The notes: a model not told the origin generated them from the sequence alone. A stretch of 64,000 nt of DNA from Ascarosepion bandense (GCA_037127315.1 JBBBDQ010001293.1:1162501-1226500), one strand, 5' to 3'; counted from the stretch's first letter, positions 11,292 through 23,065 are shown. Made by a program: numbers and translations.

Positions 11292-11340
11292 CATATTCAC
11301 AACGTTTCGGCCGCTGTACGCTCCAATCTTCTTCAAGTGG
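11292..11340 (-). ncRNA. Penelope-type terminus with degenerate hammerhead-like core
   Basis: On the minus strand CTTGAAGAAG is followed about 20 nt later by CCGAAACGTTGTG and AATAAATAC. This resembles the 3' termini of Penelope-like elements (PLEs), in which hammerhead ribozyme cores (CUGAUGA ... GAAAC) are known. The 5' core is mutated, so activity is unlikely. Confidence 0.35.
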
Positions 11341-11424
11341 TGTTCTTCATATTTCTTCAGTGAACATCGCAAATAATGTAAATAATTCTAATACTCAAAA
11401 ATAGAGGCAGATAATATGATATGC

Positions 11425-11690
11425 ATTCTAGTGTAGTGGCTCGGAACAAGAAAACAGAGATCCGAGTTGAAATTCCAGTTGAAATCGTTACATTCATTTA
11501 CGCGCAAATATCCAGCTATGGGTTAAATAACAAGACAGATTAGGTTCTATGGCTTTGGTTAGCAACCAGTCTACCGTAGAAAGTAATGGCAACCTACTGC
11601 AGGAAAAATCTTTTACCCAGTCAGTCATGTCTCTTTCGATATATGATCGTTGAAGCGTGTATCACGTATGGCATTTAACTGACTGACTGA
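11425..11690 (+). mobile_element. SINE-A copy
   Basis: Head CTAGTGTAGTGGCTCGGAAC is shortened. The body lacks the CTTGGGAAAGG segment. The tail ATGGCATTTAACTGACTGAC is intact. Confidence 0.85.
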
Positions 11691-12158
11691 ATGTGATATG
11701 GTTCGCTTTTCTTAAAGTTATTAACAAATCGTATAAGTAGTCTTGAACCGGGTGCAATTTTTGAATCCTCGGCTTCTTTAAAACCAGAGCTTATCGCTTC
11801 CTCATAACTATTTCCATCTCAAATGTTCAGATGAGCTAAACCAATTAGTTCCACAATTTCAGACATTTACAGTTAAGACACGTCATGTTTCGTCAGTGGT
11901 GACGATTCACCCACATTTATGTCAGCAGTAATTTTTTGCCGATCCCGTGAACTAAAAATGTACCCGCATGATAATTCTCTGAAAACTATGTTTTTAATTT
12001 CATCATGTCAAAAACTATCATAATCATAATATCTTTTTACCTTCTCCTACGTTTAAATTTTTAAAATAATTTCACTCAAAACAAAACAATAAATTCCCTA
12101 AAATGAATATGCCAACGAGCGATTTTAATTTTTGCAGAAAAAAATTATCATGATTGAT
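11691..12158. other. Unassigned stretch
   Basis: No repeat match or coding signal noticed. Confidence 0.45.
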
Positions 12159-13018
12159 ATCTATATATATAAAAGGCAAGATGTTTGGTGTGTCTGTCTA
12201 TCTGTCTGTCTGTCTTTATGTCCTTTATACAAATCCACCAATTTATTCGATTCTCATCAAACTTTACACAAATATTCTTTAGGCTTCCGGTCATATCATG
12301 GGCTACTTATTTTTCCCGATTTCTTCCCGATATTGGAAAACGATAACCAGATATCCGATCAGGTCTGATCAAGATCAGGATTTCAGCACTTTTATCGTGG
12401 TTCTTGCTGCAGAATTTGCTCTAACTTGGTAAAATTATAGTGTTTACTCTCAAACCTTAATAGATCTTTTTAGACGACTCATTTTCCCCGATATCGCAAA
12501 TCTATACCCCCGATATTCTATCGATTCTGATCAAAAACTGATATTCAGCCATGAACATGGTTCATTTTCTGCAATTTTACTCTCAATGATAAGTTTTCAT
12601 GAACTTACTTAGGTTAATTGGAGGACTTGTTTGACTCCATTGTTGGAAATCGATATCCTATCGGGTCTGATCAAAATCAGATGTTTTAGCCCTTTTATTT
12701 TGTTTTTTTCTTCTAGTTTTGCTCTAAATATCTATAATTGTAGTTCTTAGTCTCAGCCATGAAAGCATTTACTCAGAGGACTTATTTAGCCTTCAAAATT
12801 CAGTTTGCGACGGAAAACGTATTTGACATCGATAGCGGAAATCAAAATTTGACTTACATCCATTCATTTCTCTTTCAATCTACGGTTTCGCTTTAACTGG
12901 AAACAATAATTGCTTTTCAATCTTTCGTGCCAACGTCCAAAGTCTCTGCGCTCCAGGACCATGGATTAGTTTTAAAGATTTCATTACACCCGAGCAACGC
13001 CCGTTTATACTGATAGTC
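12159..13018 (+). mobile_element. Helentron/Helitron-like non-autonomous element
   Basis: Starts with CTATATATATAAAAGGCAAG and a TGTCTGTC-rich leader, then ACAAATCCACCAATTTATTC. It ends with ACACCCGAGCAACGCCCG, a GC-rich potential hairpin about 10 bp before a terminal CTGATAGT. This start and end combination is typical of Helentron-type elements in arthropods and molluscs. Inside are three diverged copies (about 12350, 12511, 12653) of a segment with TCTGATCAAxATCAG, spaced 140-160 bp apart. There is no Rep/helicase coding. The same 3' terminus occurs inverted at 48484-48512. Confidence 0.55.
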
Positions 13019-13082
13019 ATATATATATATTGCGTGGTGATTGTTCTTAGGATGTATGATTGTTAAATCCTAAAAACAAGGC

Positions 13083-13093
13083 ATGCACAGAGA

Positions 13094-13189
<96 letters not shown>

Positions 13190-13200
13190 TCTCTGTGCAA
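13083..13200. repeat. Long palindrome with GATA/TA core
   Basis: TGCACAGAGAAT at 13084 and ATTCTCTGTGCA at 13188-13199 are exact inverses. They enclose (TCTA)n, (TA)n and (TAGA)n, so almost the whole 118 bp can fold on itself. Confidence 0.85.
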
Positions 13201-13359
13201 AAGTTAAATCAAGCCGATATAACACAATCTTCGATTCTACGCAAATGACCATCTCTGCTCTAAAATGTACCGTAATGTTAACAAATGTAAATACACAACG
13301 TTACGGAAAATCCCGAAGATTAACGAAATGGTTTTAACAACTGACATATTTACATTATT

Positions 13360-13625
<266 letters not shown>

Positions 13626-13703
13626 GCGTGTTGTTATTGGTATGTAATATTTACATGACAAAAACAAAGCATGCACACAATACATGTATGTGTTTGTATT
13701 ATT

Positions 13704-15095
13704 ATACCTTATATAACTTTCGCTGATTTTGCATGAAAATAATGTTTTATTTACAAAACTTAGTAAGAAACATATCATTGAAAGCATTGTCCATCGCTAG
13801 CCACTACTTTTTGCCATATTTCGGGTAGTATTTGAATTCCACGTGGTAAAAAGAAACGTCTTTTGAGGCTAACTTTGAGTCTGATGAATAACGAGTAGAG
13901 TAGAACTTCTTATTTAAGCCAAGTAGGTTTTCATCCGTGTTATAAGATGTGGCTTAGTTTTGTCAATTTTTAAAACTAGTTTATCGTGTCTCTGCTCATA
14001 CAGCGGCAGTTTTTTCTTCAATGTTCAGCTCAAACACATCATCTATAGTCGATAGCGATCTCCCGTAATGGTTTCGGTCGGTTTGAGCAGCTCATCATAA
14101 ACTACATTCAGCTGATCCAACCAAATGCAGAGCAAAAGTTTCAAAATATGGATATTCGTCTTTGCCGCCGATGTTGACGCATGACCGGGCTTACTCCACG
14201 ACCTTCTACGCTTAGAGTTATCGCAGTGCATCTACTTTTTGTCGACGTTTACGATCAGTCAGTCAGCTGAGTGTCATATGCGATACATGCTAGGGCGATC
14301 ATGTCTCGAAAGAAACATGACTGACTGGACAGAAGATTATCCCACAGTAGATTGTCATTACTTTCTGCGGTAGACTGGTTGCCGACCAAGGCTATAGAAC
14401 CCAATCCGTCCTGCCATTTAACCCAAAGCTGGAGGGAAGAGACGGATTAATACCTTTCCCAAGGGTATTTGCGCGTAAGTAAATGCAAAGAATTCAACTG
14501 GTATTTGAACTCGGCTCTCCGATTTCTCGTTCCGAGCCGATATCTACTGCACCACAACGCACATCCTTACGTATCGTTACGATATGATGCATAAAATAGC
14601 AGCTGTTCTCACTTGACAAGAAGCCGTTGTACGTCTCGTGGCTTCAACTCGTACGACACCTAATGTCTTTGCTTTTGAATAATTCTTAATGCTTTCAAAC
14701 GTTTCGAAACTGTTGTGTGACTGACGCCAAATGATTTTGAAAGTTCAGCTTGCGCCTGACATAAGTCTTTATGAAGTAATGCCTCTTCAAACTTTTTCAG
14801 TGTGTTAGAGCGTTCTTCATCTTGAACGTGAAAATCATTATTTTAGAAGCGTCTAAACAAATTTCTGCCTGTTTCTTCCAACACAGTATGGTCGTCGTAA
14901 GTCTCAACATAAATTCTGAGGACTTCAGTTGCAGATTTCATTTGAATAAAGTAGTGCAATAAGATTTCCCACAAATACACTTCCTTTGGCAAGTAATCCG
15001 ACATGTTTAATGATATGAAAAACAAAATTGTTTACATTTTGGCGAAATGACATACACTGAATTTCAAGTTCGGTTATAGTATTTCCTTACAGGTA
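13704..15095 (-). pseudogene. Mariner transposase pseudogene, split by a SINE-A
   Basis: Minus strand. N-terminal half at 15003-14583: MSDYLPKEVYLWEILLHYFI, then VETYDDHTVLEETGRNLFRR, then FEEALLHKDLCQAQAELSKS and GVSHTTVSKRLKALRII. These are the two helix-turn-helix modules of a mariner. After the SINE the frame resumes (14252-14043) with the GDEKW-equivalent VDKK, then HCDNSKRRRSWSKPGHAST and LLCIWLDQLNVVYDELLKP, around the first catalytic D. The C-terminal end at 13850-13770 reads RGIQILPEIWQKVVASDGQ. The stretch between (second and third D) is scrambled by stops and deletions. Ends near 13704 and 15095 show a weak inverse TACCT/AGGTA match next to TA. Confidence 0.85.
14253..14568 (-). 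mobile_element. SINE-A full-length copy inside the mariner
   Basis: Full SINE-A in minus orientation, tail at 14257 (CAGTCAGTCAGCTGAGTGTC) and head at 14568 (GGATGTGCGTTGTGGTGCAG). The sequence ATCGTAA lies on both sides in the minus orientation (14576-14582 and 14250-14256) and is a candidate target site duplication. Mariner coding resumes immediately after it. Confidence 0.9.
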
Positions 15096-15170
15096 CACTA
15101 CTATCTGAAACTACACGCACGTTGTTCTGGAAACGCCATAGGTTGGAAATCAGCAAGAACTTATTCAAAG

Positions 15171-15218
<48 letters not shown>

Positions 15219-15294
15219 AGTGGGTAAAGAACGAAGAAAGAATTTTTTCCGTCCAAAACATTAATTTAAAACAGTGCTCGATATATAATGTATA
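15096..15294. other. Unassigned with (TA)n at 15175-15215
   Basis: Contains a pure TA array and no other recognised structure. Confidence 0.6.
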
Positions 15295-15395
15295 GAGCTG
15301 TGAATATTTATTATAAATTATGTTTTAGAACATGTACATTATTTTTTAATGACAATCATATGTTTGTTTCAACGTTAGGTGCCCAACAAAAGCCA
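15295..15395 (+). repeat. Dispersed repeat, copy 2
   Basis: Matches 2163-2250 (AAATTATGTTTTAGAACAT through GGTGCCCAAC). This copy lacks the ATATGTCCTC segment. Confidence 0.6.
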
Positions 15396-15666
15396 AACTG
15401 AATTCGTCTGCTCTCTATATTTGGTTCAATGTTGTTGTGGGAGGTTGGTTGGGGTTTTTGATAATGAAGGGAATGTGTCTTGTGTTGTCTGTTAGAGTTT
15501 TGAAGAGCCTGGTGTGTAAGTGCTAAATTGTTGATTAATGATATTATCTGTTGGAGTGTACGTTTTTATCGGTCGGGTATATCTTTTGGTTAGAATTTCG
15601 CAGAGATTGGTGTGTGGAGGTTTTATTACTTGGTCAGTTTTGTGTGTTTGCGTGGGTTTATTGCGT

Positions 15667-15673
<7 letters not shown>
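15396..15673. other. G/T-rich stretch, nothing recognised
   Basis: G+T-rich on the plus strand with two overlapping frames that run into the following TA array. No domain seen. Confidence 0.45.

Positions 15674-15719
<46 letters not shown>
15674..15719. repeat. (TA)n microsatellite
   Basis: Pure TA array. Confidence 0.96.
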
Positions 15720-15723
<4 letters not shown>

Positions 15724-16227
15724 CAATGGAAATTTTTAAAAATTCCAATTCTTGAGGCCATCTATATAAGGAGGAAACATCCAACACTGAACAAGATTAG
15801 TTATGAGTATTGAAACAACATTTTACAATGTTTATAGTAGCAATAGTTTTTTAAAATGTTTTAAAATGTTTATGAACAAAATCAGTTATCATACAAATTA
15901 AGTTACCTCCCTTAGATTAGAAATATGTAAAAGTGCTACAGCTTCAACAGCTAATTTTTACATTATAGCAAAAGATGTTGATGCGTATTTACAGAAAAAT
16001 CACAACTATCAGATTATTTTTTGTTTTAGCAATTCAACCCTGAACTAGAAAGAGATTATAAGTACCTGAGAAAACAAACATGAAAAGAAAAGAAAAAACT
16101 ACGGCTTCCTTCTTAATAAATTTAATATCAGCATTAAGAACACAAGAGAATTCGAGATCACAATAAAAATAGACAAATGTCTAGATGATTTAATCAAATT
16201 TGTTGATATATATATAATTATATAGAC
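15720..16227. other. Unassigned stretch
   Basis: A-rich sequence without recognised coding or repeat content. Confidence 0.45.
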
Positions 16228-16228
16228 A

Positions 16229-16264
<36 letters not shown>
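16228..16264. repeat. (ATT)n microsatellite
   Basis: About twelve ATT units. Confidence 0.95.
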
Positions 16265-16267
<3 letters not shown>

Positions 16268-16485
16268 AAATAAACAGCCCACATTAAATACAAAAGAAGT
16301 GCATGTGTGCGCATATATTTCATCAGTATTAGAATAAAAATCAAAGGGAAAACGGAAATTTTAATTAGTAGAAAAATATATCATATTGTGCGGCTTTGTC
16401 GTTACAAATGACGCCATGATAAATCATTTCAAACGATGCATTTCCCAAAGAATAGCACCATGTAGACAAAGGACCGTCATTTGCT

Positions 16486-16520
16486 CTGATAAAGCTCTTC
16501 AAAGAACAAAACACGTCCTC
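16486..16520 (+). ncRNA. Hammerhead-like core, Penelope-type terminus
   Basis: CTGATAAAGCTCTTC followed by GAACAAAACACG. The order matches the hammerhead core found at PLE termini, with substitutions in both conserved boxes (CUGAUAA, CAAAAC). A (TA)n block follows within 35 bp. Confidence 0.35.
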
Positions 16521-16747
16521 TAAAATAAGTTCTTTTTAGTCTTTATTCATATATATATATATATATATATATAGTTTCCCATGTTTCGGAATTATATTTT
16601 TACTATGACTTCATTTTCAAGCGATCATCTATGGGTTGACTAACAGATTTTTTTGCGGGGTATGGAATTATATTACAGTAATTTTTAGCTTTACTTGTTT
16701 TTTTAAAATTAGGAATAAATGTTAAAATAAAAATTTACAATATAATT

Positions 16748-17080
16748 TATATGGTCATCCGTAGAGTGATCTGTTTCGGTATGTCACAGCTCATCATTAC
16801 GGTTAGACATCCGATTGCTTTTTACCCAGGATTGAAACACGATAGAATTAGCGTCAGTCGGCGATTCTACCTCTGAGCTACGGGCGCTCGATAGCAGAAG
16901 TCAAACTTTAAGCGTGACATATATCATGTATACATACACCACTAGCGTGTTCTAGTTCCAATAGAGTGTTCTAATTCATTACTGAATGAACGATGCGTAG
17001 ATGCTAGAGTTGCTACTGGTTTTTCAAAGTCTACCATTCTTCCAGAGTGCTCAACCAGGGTGTGAGAGCGTAATATTTAT
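16748..17080 (-). mobile_element. SINE-B copy (internal tRNA-like region)
   Basis: Minus strand: a 5' segment TTACGCTCTCACACCCTGGT and TTCATTCAGTAATGAATTAG, then the tRNA-like part GCGCCCGTAGCTCAGAGGTA with a B box near GTTTCAATCC, then ATGATGAGCTGTGACATACC and GATGACCAT at the 3' end (16750). The tRNA-like part lies about 190 bp from the 5' end, which is unusual for a SINE. Confidence 0.8.
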
Positions 17081-17230
17081 TCTGTAAATATATAATACTA
17101 TTGACTCTGTAAATAGATAAGAATATTTACATCGAGCGATCCACCTGCATCATGTTTAATATTAATATTAATAGGATCTTTTTTTTTTTGTTTTTGGTGG
17201 GGGTTGCATATATGCTCATCCTTTTTGGGA

Positions 17231-17232
<2 letters not shown>

Positions 17233-17272
<40 letters not shown>
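17233..17272. repeat. (TA)n microsatellite at SINE-A tail
   Basis: Pure TA array that directly touches the 3' tail of the minus-strand SINE-A at 17273. Confidence 0.96.
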
Positions 17273-17275
<3 letters not shown>

Positions 17276-17580
17276 TCAGTTAAGTGCCATACGTGTTACA
17301 CGCTTGGGCGATCATGTCTCGAAAGAGACATGACTGACTGAGCAGAATATTATCCCGCAGTAGGTTGCCATTGCTTTCTGCGGTAGACTGGTTGCCGACC
17401 AAAGCTATAGAACCCAATCTGTCCTGTTATTTACCCCATAACTGGAAGGAATAGACGGATTAATACCTTTCCCAAGGGTATTTGCGCATAAGAGAATGCA
17501 ATGAAGTCAGGTGGAATTCGAACTCGGCTCCCCGATTTCTCGTTCCGAGCCGATATCCAATGCACCACAACGCACATCCG
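17273..17580 (-). mobile_element. SINE-A full-length copy
   Basis: One of the best preserved copies. In minus orientation: head GTTGTGGTGCATTGGATATC (A box), B box GAGTTCGAATTCCACC, body, and tail ATGGCACTTAACTGACTGAT. Confidence 0.9.
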
Positions 17581-17581
17581 C

Positions 17582-17603
17582 GCGCACACACACACACACA
17601 CAC

Positions 17604-17679
<76 letters not shown>
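17582..17679. repeat. (CA)n(TA)n compound microsatellite
   Basis: (CA)11-type run followed by about 75 bp of TA with one C interruption. It starts at the 5' end of the SINE-A. Confidence 0.95.
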
Positions 17680-17681
<2 letters not shown>

Positions 17682-18339
17682 GGAAATGAAGTTTTAATAA
17701 GTAGACCATTTAGATATTGAAGTCAGGGAGTCAGCTAATTACACTCCCACAATTTTTACCTTTTAGGTTTTATCAGTCGATTTGTATTGACTCTATTGAT
17801 TTGTATTGAGTCAATACACATTGAAAATACAGCAAAACCTATCTGCGCTGCAATATATTAATGTATGTGTGTGTGTGCGTGTCTTTTATTGTAGCCTTGC
17901 TATCACGTTATAACTTTTGTTCTCGATTTATGCAGGTAAAGCAAAAACTAAAGGAAACAAATAATTTGTTTTTGCCTTTCATTCCAATGGTATTTCTTTA
18001 TTTTCTTTTTTTATCATTAATCCTTCTCTCTGTTGCAATCTATTCCTGTACACAAAGTTGGCAAGAGATAAATTTGATAAATTCTCAAAAAAAAATTCTT
18101 TCAAATCTGACAAAATATAAATTGGGAATGAAACGAATTTTGAAGATTTTAAACGCGCCAATCTCTTATCATGGATTGGTTGAACGTTCGTCTTAGGCGC
18201 AGCAGTTTGACCATCAATTCGATTTCCAATGTTGGCTTCCGCTTTCATAAATTCCTTCATCTATTCATTTGTTTTTTTTAAGCTTATATACGTCTACCGG
18301 TACATACGTATCTGAGTAAAAGACGAGATATATTCTTTG
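17680..18339. other. Unassigned stretch
   Basis: A 111-codon plus frame (17861-18196) has a hydrophobic middle but no recognised family and AT-driven composition. Not called as a gene. Confidence 0.4.
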
Positions 18340-19205
18340 AAATAATTTTCTTTTTAAGTTCTGATAATTGTTTCAATTCTTATTTTTAACCGTTATTTTT
18401 TTTTTTTTTTAGTTTTGATTCCTGTTTTCCTTTTATGCAATTTTATTTCGATGCATTTTTAATGTTTTTATTATTCTTATCTTTACCTCAGTTTCAGACT
18501 AATTTCCATTCTTATTCTAACCTTGATTCTTATCCTTTATCGAAACTTATATTATTTTTTATTCCAGTCCATTTTTTAATCATCCTTGATCGTTTTCGCT
18601 TTACTTTTGCTCTCCTATTCTTCATCACATTTTTTACTTTTTTTATTCCTTTTTTATTATTTTATACTGATTCTTATTCTAATCAACATTCTTATTTAAC
18701 ATTATTTCCCCTTAATTTCCCCTTTTTATTCACAATTCAACATTCATATTTTTTTCGTTCTTTTACCCGCCCTTACTTTCCTCGCCTCTGTCACCCTTAT
18801 AATTTCTTTCGTACATACATTTTATTTTTTATTCATTCACATTCCATTTTTTTATCATCCTTTAATTCTCTTCTTCCAATATTCTTTTCTATCTCGTTCT
18901 TTTTTCCCATCATTATTCTTCTCTTTCCTATTTGCATTATAATTCTCATCACATTACATTCTTCATATCATTCTTCATTACTCTATTCCAGCATTCCTTT
19001 ATTCCATTCCTTCTTAATTCTCTTTCCATTCCTACTATCTCTACTACTCTTTCCATATTTTTATACATATTCATCGGTTTTCAGCATTCCTATTTATTCA
19101 TTCTTTCATACGCCCGTAACACCACTGGCTCTTGTTCGCTTTCTATTCCATTCTAATATTATCTCGTTTATTTCGAAGAATGTTGCTTATTTTCCGCCTT
19201 TATAT
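18340..19205 (+). repeat. Pyrimidine-rich degenerate tract
   Basis: About 860 bp in which the plus strand is overwhelmingly T and C, built from degenerate ATTCTTATTC-like and CATTCC-like units. The composition leaves a 263-codon frame open (18435-19226). Its product is only F, L, I, S, P and Y, which reflects the composition rather than a membrane protein. Confidence 0.75.
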
Positions 19206-19399
19206 ACTGGCGTGGTGCGCCTGTAAATTGACTTAAACATACGTATGCAAATATACGCACTCACAATGATAAGCATACACAAGAGAAAGGGACAAATAAA
19301 CACTCAAAAACAAAGGTGAAAAGTTCACGTATGTATGTCTTTATTCTGTTCAAGATAGAAAATTGTGATAATTCTGTCCAAAATCAAATCATATTATTG

Positions 19400-20828
19400 A
19401 AAAAGTAAAAAATAAAACACAAGCTATTTTGTTCAATTTTGAGAAAACAACGAAATTAATAAACATGATAAGAAAAAAATAAAGTATGAGTAAATGAAAG
19501 AAAAGAGCAATAGAAAATAAAACTAATTTATTTACAAATTATGAAATTTCAGTATAGAAATAGGACGCCATGGCGAAGAAAGGCGAGACAAATTGATAAC
19601 AGTGAGTGTTAAGTAAGATTGAGAAGAAGAGCAAGGTTTTGGAATAAGAGAAGGATTAAATGAACTACTATCAAAGAAAAAGTAACCGAAGATGCGAAAA
19701 ATGATTCGGTTTAGTGGAAAGAATGAAGATTTTGGAATAGTGAAGATTCATGTTGAAGGAAGAGAAGGTTGAAAGAAAAGAAGGACGAAAAGAATAGAAG
19801 GGGAGAAAGAAAATAAAAAAGAAATGCACAAAATATAGAGAGAAGCATAGAAAGAAAAAAATAATAAAAGGAATTGAAAATGAAGGAAAGGAAAAATAAT
19901 GGAAAAAGAATAAAGGTCAAGGAAGAAAAAATGGCAAATGAGATATTAAGAGGATGAGTGGGACAAAGGAAGGAAGGAAGGAAGGAAGGAAGGAAGGAAG
20001 GAAGGAAGGAAGGAAGGAAGGAAAAACAGGCAAATAAACCTCAGGGAAGAAAATAAAGAAGTATGGGAATGAATCAAGGAAGGAAGGAAGGAAAATCATG
20101 GTCAAGGAAGGAAAAACAGATAAATAAAGCTCAGGGAAGAAAATAAGGAAGTGAGAAAATGAAAGAGGAAGGAAGGAAGGGTGAAAAATCGTAGTCAATG
20201 AAGGAAAAACAAGCAAATAAACCTCGGGGAAGAAACTAAAGAGGTATGTGAATGAATCAAGAAGGAAGGAAGGAAGGAAGGAAGGAAGGAAGGAAGGAAG
20301 GAAGGAAGGAAGGAGGGGAGAAAATGACGATCAAATAAAGAATGAAATTTAAGTGAAGACAAAGGAAGGAAGGAAGAAAGGAAGGACAATCATAGTCAAG
20401 AAAGAAAAACGCGCAAATGAAGCTCAGGGAAGAAAATAAAGCAGTGAGAGAATGAATCAAGAAGGAAGGAAGGAAAGAAGGAAAGAAAGAAAGAAAGAAA
20501 AAAAGCAAGAAAGAAAGAAAGGAGGAAGGAAAAAGAATAAGTGAACCTGAAAAGAAGAAGGGAAATTGAATATCAAGGAAGGAAGGATGGAAAAAAGAAA
20601 AATGATCATCAAGGAAGTTAAAGGAAAAAAAAAGAGTGGCGAAAAAAGTAAATGAATGAACAGAAAAGAGAATAAAAAAAGAAAGAATGAAAGAATATGA
20701 TGGTAGGGAAGGGAGAATAAAGGAAGAAAGAAATTATAATCAAAGAAGAAAAAATAGCAAATAAAGCTAAGAAAAAAATGAATCCAAAAAAGTGAATGAA
20801 GGCAAAAAAGAAAAGCAAATGAAGATCA

Positions 20829-20868
<40 letters not shown>

Positions 20869-20880
20869 AAAAGAAAATAT
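19400..20880 (+). repeat. Purine-rich tract with (GGAA)n and higher-order repeats
   Basis: About 1.5 kb of A/G-rich plus strand. Pure (GGAA)n blocks at 19972-20021 and 20262-20313 are set in a longer unit, GGAAAAACAGGCAAATAAAC plus CTCAGGGAAGAAAATAAAG. That unit recurs, diverged, near 20021, 20110, 20203, 20404 and 20748. A (GAAA)n run ends it at 20832-20872. Confidence 0.8.
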
Positions 20881-21264
20881 AATTTGCGACTAAGATGAAA
20901 TCCAATTATGTTGTGGAATAGTTTTCGCACTGAAGGCTATAATCGTGCTATGTCGGTTGCTAATCGACTTAACGTACCCAAAATGTTAGGAACTTGGTAA
21001 TCTTCCACTGAAAGCTGACTCTTTAGTATCCGTCTACCTGCCGAATAATATCAACTGCCTAGTAGTTCTACTGAGCTCCAATAGAAGTCTAAAGAAATCC
21101 CATGAACTTCCCAAGAACTTCCTGTTAACTCTTATTAATATAGGAGGTGGGGGTCTCTTATCTAAGGAATATGTGTGTTTCCCCATAACACAAATACAAG
21201 TCCAACGGTGGATGAGTGCATGAAATGAATACTTGAATAATGGATAGAGGCTAGGAATGATAAA
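20881..21264. other. Unassigned stretch
   Basis: Return to mixed composition; nothing recognised. Confidence 0.45.
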
Positions 21265-21415
21265 TCTGACAGCCAAATAGAATTCCAGACGAATTCATTA
21301 CATTCACTTCCGCGCAAATAATTTGGCAAGGTATGAATTTATCTCCTGTACCCATGGCCTGCTATAGGTAAATGTGAAGAGAGGTTCTATAACCTTGACT
21401 GGCAATCAGTGTTGA
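21265..21415 (+). mobile_element. SINE-A fragment
   Basis: GAATTCATTACATTCACTTC, CGCGCAAATA and GGTTCTATAACCTTGACTGG match the SINE-A middle part. Head and tail are lost. Confidence 0.65.
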
Positions 21416-21429
21416 AGTAGGAAAATTCT

Positions 21430-21640
21430 GAATTAAAAACCAGCCGGATGAGTTTTGGGCTTCGTCAGGCTAACTTGCCCAAGACACACTATTACTGCTA
21501 CGGCGGTAGTAAATATGGTACCACTACGATTCCACTGAGTTACGGAACTCGTGATCAAATTTAACAAACCCAACTAGAATTCGAAACTCGGCTTTCTAAA
21601 TTATTATTTCGAGGCGCTACCCATTACCCACGAGACAATA
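21430..21640 (-). mobile_element. Possible tRNA-like SINE plus SINE-A head remnant
   Basis: Minus strand: TTCCGTAACTCAGTGGAATC resembles a tRNA A box. Downstream GTGTCTTGGGCAAGTTAGCC and the GGTTTTTAATTC end look like a SINE body. Next to it, 21575-21625 in inverse resembles the SINE-A head (GCGCCTCGAAA ... GAGTTTCGAATTC). Weakly supported. Confidence 0.35.
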
Positions 21641-21863
21641 AAAAAAGAACGAGGAACGTGGCAGTGAAAACGAAATTTGTTTAAATGAAAGCAAGTAAAG
21701 AGCGAAACATCCGAAAATAGTGAGAAAAATAGATTCAGAAACTGAATACTTAAATATCTCGAGCTGAGTACATTTTATTTTTTATTTTATTTTCAACAAA
21801 GTGTCTACAAACTTCCGTAACAATTTCTATATTATTTATATTTAAACTTTCAAAATATAATCA

Positions 21864-21865
<2 letters not shown>

Positions 21866-21930
<65 letters not shown>
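21866..21930. repeat. (CA)n microsatellite
   Basis: About 32 uninterrupted CA units. Confidence 0.97.
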
Positions 21931-21934
<4 letters not shown>

Positions 21935-22225
21935 ATAGACAGAAAACGACTATTTCGAAATTGACTATTTTGTGTTATGTCTCATGGAAGACGAGTCAAT
22001 ATGGAATTTAGTGATTTTTAAATTTTTTTATGTGTTACTGTTTGTAGATTAGATTGTGTTATTCTCTGTTTGCAAATAGACCCCAAACGCATTGATTTAT
22101 AATTCATTTTTGTTACTTTAACAACTCGTTGCTTGTAATGCTATGCACGAACCTAAATATCTCCGTTCGTTCTCCTTCCTAACAGACTCGCTTCTTGCCT
22201 TTCATGTGTTCCTCAGACAGTCAAG
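21931..22225. other. Unassigned stretch
   Basis: Nothing recognised between the CA array and the GATA minisatellite. Confidence 0.4.
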
Positions 22226-22303
22226 TTTAGATAGATAGATAGATAGATAGATAGACAGAAGGGTGAAATAGATATCTATCTATAGATCTATATCTCAACC
22301 TTT

Positions 22304-22355
<52 letters not shown>

Positions 22356-22414
22356 GGGTAGATAGATAGGGAAAAGAAATAGATATCTATCTATAGATCT
22401 ATATCTCAACCTTT

Positions 22415-22445
<31 letters not shown>

Positions 22446-22570
22446 GGAAAAGGGTGAAATAGATATCTATCTATAGATCTATATCTCAACCTTTTAGATA
22501 GATAGATAGATAGATAGATAGGGAAAAGGGTGAAATAGATATCTATCTATAGATCTATATCTCAACCTTT

Positions 22571-22601
<31 letters not shown>

Positions 22602-22650
22602 GGAAAAGGGTGAAATAGATATCTATCTATAGATCTATATCTCAACCTTT

Positions 22651-22701
<51 letters not shown>

Positions 22702-22750
22702 GGAAAAGGGTGAAATAGATATCTATCTATAGATCTATATCTCAACCTTT

Positions 22751-22781
<31 letters not shown>

Positions 22782-22830
22782 GGAAAAGGGTGAAATAGAT
22801 ATCTATCTATAGATCTATATCTCAACCTTT

Positions 22831-22881
<51 letters not shown>

Positions 22882-22930
22882 GGAAAAGGGTGAAATAGAT
22901 ATCTATCTATAGATCTATATCTCAACCTTT

Positions 22931-22977
<47 letters not shown>

Positions 22978-23022
22978 AAGGGTGAAATAGATATCTATCT
23001 ATAGATCTATATCTCAACCTTT

Positions 23023-23065
<43 letters not shown>

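Noticed and set aside
17861..18196. Small secreted or membrane protein of 111 codons
   Set aside because: The hydrophobic segment is AT-driven, with no family signature and no sign of splicing or a conserved neighbour.
18435..19226. 263-codon hydrophobic frame resembling a membrane protein
   Set aside because: The region is a T/C-rich degenerate repeat, so F, L, I, S and P dominate automatically. No conserved motif or splice context.
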